Assembly (NCBI GenBank): GCA_005222965.1
Contig: NJBG01000001.1
Coordinates: 1-64,000, forward strand
DNA length: 64,000 nt
Origin: Candidatus Woesearchaeota archaeon B3_Woes
Lineage (GTDB): Archaea; Nanobdellota; Nanobdellia; Woesearchaeales; B3-WOES
Direction: 5' to 3'
Numbering within the stretch: position 1 is the first letter of the stretch; the number at the start of each line of letters is the position of its first letter. Below, piece by piece: positions 60,119-64,000 of the stretch. A program made the translations under genes and the position numbers. A model generated the notes under the pieces. The model worked only from the letters and a program-made list of their open reading frames with translations. It made no database searches and was not told the origin of the DNA.

Positions 60119-61873
60119 ATGGACCAATTTAAAGAACATATCATTAAATTATTAAAAAAAGAGACAAAATTAAGTGATATCAACCTTGAAATACCTCCAT
60201 CTTCAGAATTAGGAGATTATGCTTTTCCTTGTTTCGTACTATCGAAAAAATATAAAAAAAATCCAAATGAAGTAGCACAAGAACTAACTAAAAAAATAAA
60301 GCTGGATAAAACAATTAAAGAAGTAAAAGCAACAGGACCCTATCTTAATTTCTTTGTCAACAAAGAAAAATTATCAGAAGACGTTCTAAGAAAAATATCT
60401 AATGAAAAAGAAAAATATGGTATTCAACCAAAAACAAATAAAACAATCCTAGTTGAATATCCTGGTCCAAACACCAATAAACCATTACATTTAGGTCATG
60501 TAAGAAACATTTCTTTAGGTTATTCTCTATGTAATCTTCTCAAAGCAAACGGTCACAATGTAGTTGTAGTAAACATAAACAATGATAGAGGAATACAAAT
60601 CTGTAAATCAATGTTAGCATATAAAAAATGGGGTAAAAATGATTCTCCTGAGACCCAAGAAAATAAAAAATTTTCTGGGCACCGAAAATCCAAAGGATTT
60701 TCTAGTGAATCAAAACTTAAGTCAGATCATTTTGTAGGAAAATACTATGTGATGTTTGCTAAAAAATCTAAAGAAAACCCGAAACTAGAGGACGAAGCAA
60801 AAGAATTATTAAAAAAATGGGAAAAAAGAGACAAAGAAACAATTGAATTATGGAAAAAAATGAACAAATGGGCTTTAGATGGGTTTAAAGAGACCTATAA
60901 AAAGTTTGATATTAAATTCCAAAAAGAATATTTCGAAAGCAGCACATACAAAAAAGGAAAAGAGATTATTTTGGATGGATTAAAAAAAAGGGTGTTTAAA
61001 AAAGATGAAGATGGCGCAGTATTTGTCGACTTAAACAAACAAGGGTATGGAAACAAAATTCTTTTAAGAGCAGATGGAACATCTGTATATATAACTCAGG
61101 ATATCTATTTAGCAAAAGAAAGATATAAAGATTTTAAGTATGATAAATCAATCTATGTTGTTGCAACAGAACAAATCTATCACTTTAAAGTTTTATTTGA
61201 AACTCTAAAAATTCTAAAATTTCCTTTTGCAGATAAATGCTATCATTTTGCATATGGGATGGTGAATCTAACAACAGGTAAAATGAAATCAAGAGAAGGT
61301 AGTGTTGTTGATGCAGATGATTTAGTAAATGATATGATTAAATTGGCTCTAAAAGAAACAAAATCAAGAAATAAAGATATAGATGAGAAAGAGCTAAAAA
61401 AGAGAGCAGAAAAAATAGCAATGGGCGCAATAAGATTTTATATTCTAAAATATGATTCAACAAAAGATTTTACATTTAATCCAAAAGAATCAATATCATT
61501 TGAAGGAGAAACAGGACCATATTTACAGTACACATATGCCAGAATAAACTCAATACTAAAAAAATACAATAAAAAGATTGAAAATAAAGCTGATACCTCT
61601 CTGTTAAAAGAAAAAGAAGAACTAGAACTAATAACAACACTAAGCAATTTTAATGATGTTGTTAAAACAGCAGGAAAGAACTATAAAATACATACTATAA
61701 CGAGGTATCTTCTGGACTTAGCTCAGGCATTTAACAACTTCTACCATACCTATCCTGTGCTTAAAGCAGATGAAGAACTAAAAAAAGCAAGATTATTATT
61801 GATTAGTTGTGTAAAACAAGTCATAAAAAATGGTTTAAATCTTTTAGGTATTGATGTCCTCAAAAGAATGTAA
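60119..61873 (+). CDS. argS: Arginyl-tRNA synthetase
   Basis: 584 residues. Arg-N domain (GDYAFPCFVLSKKYKKNPNE), HIGH region EYPGPNTNKPLHLGHVRNIS, NNDRGIQICKSMLAYKKWG, the class Ia core with MVNLTTGKMKSREGSVVDAD (KMSKS equivalent KMKSREG) and the anticodon-binding end with FNNFYHTYPVL and a normal final M. Residues about 178-200 (PETQENKKFSGHRKSKGFSS) are an extra loop made by two palindromic elements, between WGKND and KSDHFVGKYY where other enzymes have a short link. Confidence 0.96.
   Translation: MDQFKEHIIKLLKKETKLSDINLEIPPSSELGDYAFPCFVLSKKYKKNPNEVAQELTKKIKLDKTIKEVKATGPYLNFFVNKEKLSEDVLRKISNEKEKYGIQPKTNKTILVEYPGPNTNKPLHLGHVRNISLGYSLCNLLKANGHNVVVVNINNDRGIQICKSMLAYKKWGKNDSPETQENKKFSGHRKSKGFSSESKLKSDHFVGKYYVMFAKKSKENPKLEDEAKELLKKWEKRDKETIELWKKMNKWALDGFKETYKKFDIKFQKEYFESSTYKKGKEIILDGLKKRVFKKDEDGAVFVDLNKQGYGNKILLRADGTSVYITQDIYLAKERYKDFKYDKSIYVVATEQIYHFKVLFETLKILKFPFADKCYHFAYGMVNLTTGKMKSREGSVVDADDLVNDMIKLALKETKSRNKDIDEKELKKRAEKIAMGAIRFYILKYDSTKDFTFNPKESISFEGETGPYLQYTYARINSILKKYNKKIENKADTSLLKEKEELELITTLSNFNDVVKTAGKNYKIHTITRYLLDLAQAFNNFYHTYPVLKADEELKKARLLLISCVKQVIKNGLNLLGIDVLKRM
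60651..60708 (+). repeat. Two palindromic elements inside argS
   Basis: Stem 1: AGAAAAT/ATTTTCT (60658-60676, loop AAAAA) with outer CCC/GGG. Stem 2: GAAAATCC/GGATTTTC (60684-60702, loop AAA) with outer CAC/GTG. Same build and A/T pattern as the array at 41641-41744. The insertion keeps the argS frame open. Confidence 0.85.
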
Positions 61874-61906
61874 TTCTTTTGGGACACAAAAAATCTTTGA
61901 TTTTTT
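61855..61906 (+). repeat. Two palindromic elements over the argS stop codon
   Basis: Stem 1: CAAAAGAAT/ATTCTTTTG (61861-61881, loop GTA) with outer TGTCC/GGACA and one bulged T. The argS stop TAA at 61871-61873 is within it. Stem 2: AAAAAATC/GATTTTTT (61888-61906, loop TTT) with a short outer ACA/TGT. Same build as the other copies. Confidence 0.8.
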
Positions 61907-61927
61907 CATGTTCTAGAAAGAATGTGA

Positions 61928-63088
61928 TTAATCAAGGGCTAATTCATATATTTTAAGAACATCTTCTTTCTTAAGTTTTAAAAAGTTTTCAATAGAACCT
62001 CCATCCACACATTTTTCTGCCATTTCTTCTAAATGTTTGTCGTCTATTTTTAATTCTTTTAAAGATGTTGGAAGTCCTATCTCTTTAAAGAAGTCTTTAG
62101 TGCTTTTAATTCCTTTTAGTATAATTTGCTCATCTGTGTCGTCTTTGATTCCCCAAACATTTTTTGCAAATTTTACAAATCTTTTTATGTCGTGCTTATA
62201 GACATGTTTCATCCATACAGGAAAAACCACTGCAAGACCAGCCCCATGTGCAACATCATAAAATGCGCTTAATTCATGCTCAATTTTATGTGATGCCCAA
62301 TCCTCTTCTCTTCCAGTTCCAAGAAGACCATTATGTGCAACACAACCAGCCCACATAATTTCTGCACGATATTCATAATTATTTGGTTCTTTTAATACAT
62401 TTCTGCAGTTTTTTATTATTGATTTTAAAGTTGCTTCACATAATTTATCAGTAAAATCAACATTTTTTGTATTTGTAAAATATCTTTCCATCACGTGTGC
62501 CATCATATCAGCAACACCACATGTAGTTTGAAAATTAGGTAGCGTCATTGTCAAATCAGGATTTAATATTGAAAATTTTGGTCTTAATATTTCACCTCCA
62601 ATTCCTATTTTTCTACCTTCCTCTTCATTTGTAATCACAGTAGCACGGCTAGCTTCGCTTCCTGCAGCAGGAATTGTTAATATAACTCCCACTGGCAAAG
62701 CCTTCTCTATTTTAATTTGTTTTGAAAAAAAATCCCATACATCACCTTCATAATAAAATCCAAGAGCAATTGCTTTTGCAGAATCAATTACACTACCCCC
62801 TCCAACAGCCAGAATAAAATCTATATCGTTTTCACGACAAAGTTTGATTCCTTCTCTAACTAAACTTAATCTAGGATTTGGAACAACACCTGAAAGTTCT
62901 ATATACTCTACTCCAGAATTTTTTAATGATTCAATTACTCTATCATACAATCCTGATTTTTTTATACTGCTTTTTCCATAATGGAGTAGAATTTTTTTGC
63001 TGTAATTTCTTGTTTCTTTCCCAACTAGATTTTCTGTATCCTTTCCAAAAATAATTTTGGTTTGGTTTTGATAAATAAAATTTTCCAT
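61928..63088 (-). CDS. Iron-containing alcohol dehydrogenase (butanol-dehydrogenase type)
   Basis: 386 residues from ATG 63088 (MENFIYQNQTKIIFG). Coenzyme site GGGSVIDSAKAIAL, then TIPAAGSEASRATVITN, GVADMMAHVMERYF and HELSAFYDVAHGAGLAVVFP with HVYKHD supply the metal ligands. BdhA/YqhD-like enzymes reduce aldehydes with NAD(P)H. A fermentative or detoxifying role is likely. A start at 63103 adds MFCSN and has no better ribosome site. Confidence 0.92.
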   Translation of the reverse strand: MENFIYQNQTKIIFGKDTENLVGKETRNYSKKILLHYGKSSIKKSGLYDRVIESLKNSGVEYIELSGVVPNPRLSLVREGIKLCRENDIDFILAVGGGSVIDSAKAIALGFYYEGDVWDFFSKQIKIEKALPVGVILTIPAAGSEASRATVITNEEEGRKIGIGGEILRPKFSILNPDLTMTLPNFQTTCGVADMMAHVMERYFTNTKNVDFTDKLCEATLKSIIKNCRNVLKEPNNYEYRAEIMWAGCVAHNGLLGTGREEDWASHKIEHELSAFYDVAHGAGLAVVFPVWMKHVYKHDIKRFVKFAKNVWGIKDDTDEQIILKGIKSTKDFFKEIGLPTSLKELKIDDKHLEEMAEKCVDGGSIENFLKLKKEDVLKIYELALD

Positions 63089-63184
63089 ATTACTACAAAA
63101 CATAACTAATTTATAAGGTTTTTGTAACTTTTTTTGATAGTCAACAAAAACTTTATAAAGGCCATAAAATTCTTATAGCGTACT

Positions 63185-63207
63185 GAGGTTAACATAAGAT
63201 TATCCTC
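63185..63207 (+). promoter_or_regulatory. Stem in the leader of the eS6 gene
   Basis: GAGG T TAA and TTA T CCTC pair with one mismatch, directly before the GGGAGG ribosome site at 63208-63213. A TATA box (ACTTTATAAAGG, 63150-63161) places transcription start near 63183, so the stem would be at the 5' end of the mRNA. Confidence 0.45.
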
Positions 63208-63223
63208 GGGAGGAAATCTAAAA

Positions 63224-63757
63224 ATGGCTGATTTTAAATTAACAATTGCAGATCCAAAAACAGGTAAGTGTGTTCAGCGTGAACTAAAATCTCCTGAAGC
63301 AAACATATTAATTGGTAAGAAAATAGGGGATAAAATAGAAGGAAAATCAATTGGTTTAGAAGATTATGAATTTGAATTAACAGGAGGTTCTGATTACTGT
63401 GGCTTTCCTATGAGAAGAGATGTACAAGGAGCAAATAGAAAAAGAATTCTAGCAGTAGAAGGCGTCGGAATAAAGAAAAAGGCAAAAGGAATTAAACAAA
63501 GAAAAACCGTTTGCGGTAACACAATTCAGGATAAAATTGTTCAAATCAATTTTAAAATATTAAAACAAGGCAAGGAAAACCTATTCCAGGCCAAAGGTGA
63601 AGAACCTAAAAAAGAAGAAAAGCCAAAGGAAGAAACAAAAGCAGAGAAAAAAGAAACGAAACCTGCTGAAGAAAAACCTAAAGAAGAGAAAAAGGCAGAA
63701 GTAAAAGAAGATAAGCCAAAAGAGGAGCCTAAAGAAAAACCAGAAGAAAAGAAATAA
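63224..63757 (+). CDS. rps6e: Ribosomal protein eS6 with long charged tail
   Basis: 177 residues. eS6 core at 1-125: [40 protein letters not shown] and [15 protein letters not shown]. The last 50 residues are a repeat-like Lys/Glu/Pro tail ([20 protein letters not shown]). Archaeal eS6 normally ends near the core. It is followed by aIF2 gamma after 2 bases, as in other archaea. Confidence 0.95.
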   Translation: MADFKLTIADPKTGKCVQRELKSPEANILIGKKIGDKIEGKSIGLEDYEFELTGGSDYCGFPMRRDVQGANRKRILAVEGVGIKKKAKGIKQRKTVCGNTIQDKIVQINFKILKQGKENLFQAKGEEPKKEEKPKEETKAEKKETKPAEEKPKEEKKAEVKEDKPKEEPKEKPEEKK

Positions 63758-63759
63758 AC

Positions 63760-64000
63760 ATGGTTGAGAAAAAGACAAAAAAAAGCGAAAAAGCAATTCA
63801 ACCAGAGATAACTATAGGATTCTGTGGTCATGTTGATCATGGAAAAACAACTTTATTAGAAAAGTTAAGTGGTAAATGGGCTGATACTCATTCTGAAGAA
63901 ATAAAAAGAGGAATAACAATAAGGCTTGGTTATGCAGACACATCATTCTACAAATGTCCAAAATGCAAAGCTGCAAAATCATATGGAACAAAAGAAACAT
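63760..64000 (+). CDS. Translation initiation factor aIF2 gamma (5' part)
   Basis: 80 residues are seen before the window ends. [20 protein letters not shown] is the G1 loop; [20 protein letters not shown] is switch 1 of the aIF2 gamma/SelB group, and CPKC starts the zinc ribbon. The N-terminus has a short Lys-rich start. GTPase that brings Met-tRNAi to the small subunit with aIF2 alpha (53.9 kb). Confidence 0.95.
   Translation, partial: MVEKKTKKSEKAIQPEITIGFCGHVDHGKTTLLEKLSGKWADTHSEEIKRGITIRLGYADTSFYKCPKCKAAKSYGTKET

Noticed and set aside
61855-61906. Rho-independent terminator after argS
   Set aside because: The stems contain the stop codon itself and are not followed by a T run; they match the element family instead.
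63541-63840. Minus-strand Phe/Ser-rich ORFs opposite eS6
   Set aside because: They mirror the Lys/Glu tail of eS6 and have no gene-like composition.

Overview
The window is chromosomal DNA of an archaeon with AT-rich, tightly packed genes. It carries archaeal/eukaryotic-type ribosomal proteins (eS6, eS8, eS27, eL30, eL37, eL42 and probably eL41), an RNA polymerase split into H, B'', B', A' and A'', aIF2 alpha and gamma, Nop10, Kae1, an Sm-like protein, a GINS subunit and a translin-like protein. Many starts lie about 26 nt after an A/T-rich TATA-like box, so many transcripts look leaderless; small and downstream genes more often have a Shine-Dalgarno sequence. The mix of small envelope proteins, bacterial-type single genes and low GC fits a DPANN lineage such as Woesearchaeota or Pacearchaeota. 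That placement is inference from style, not from a phylogeny.

Layout. 1-9.5 kb: end of an unknown gene, a PAS protein, a TrmB-type regulator, CorA, three exported acidic proteins, a membrane-bound winged-helix protein and isoleucyl-tRNA synthetase. 9.6-24.9 kb is accessory DNA. It holds a three-gene defence-like cassette (DUF262/DUF1524 nuclease; PAPS-reductase-like enzyme; GHKL ATPase with a C-terminal HEPN-like R-x4-H motif), a six-gene operon of small membrane and zinc-ribbon proteins, a decayed toxin-antitoxin pair, repeated promoter blocks, and a bacterial ECF-type sigma factor beside a MutS-like ATPase. 25-37.6 kb: cold-shock protein and DEAD-box helicase, phosphoglycerate mutase, translin, an M29 peptidase, a bacterial-type tRNA-guanine transglycosylase with a YhhQ-type transporter, ribosomal proteins and LSm. 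37.8-46.3 kb: a tRNA-Asp with two introns, tRNA-Lys, then rpoH-rpoB''-rpoB'-rpoA'-rpoA''-eL30-nusA. 46-64 kb: a PhoU-like regulator, a microprotein cluster, kae1, GINS, enolase, the eS27-aIF2alpha-Nop10-PAC2 row interrupted by a HEPN/MNT module, Lhr helicase, CYTH protein, eL41 candidate, arginyl-tRNA synthetase, an iron alcohol dehydrogenase, eS6 and the start of aIF2 gamma.

Most notable: (1) the PAPS-reductase / GHKL-HEPN / DUF262-DUF1524 cassette, a combination I cannot match to a named defence system; (2) a family of short double-stem palindromes that forms a four-unit array between rpoB' and rpoA', lies inside the argS reading frame, and also covers the argS stop codon; (3) a tRNA-Asp with a textbook bulge-helix-bulge intron at 37/38 and a second one in the T-loop at 59/60; (4) a sigma factor in an archaeon; (5) genes easily missed because of size: eL37, eL41, Nop10, several zinc-ribbon and membrane microproteins.
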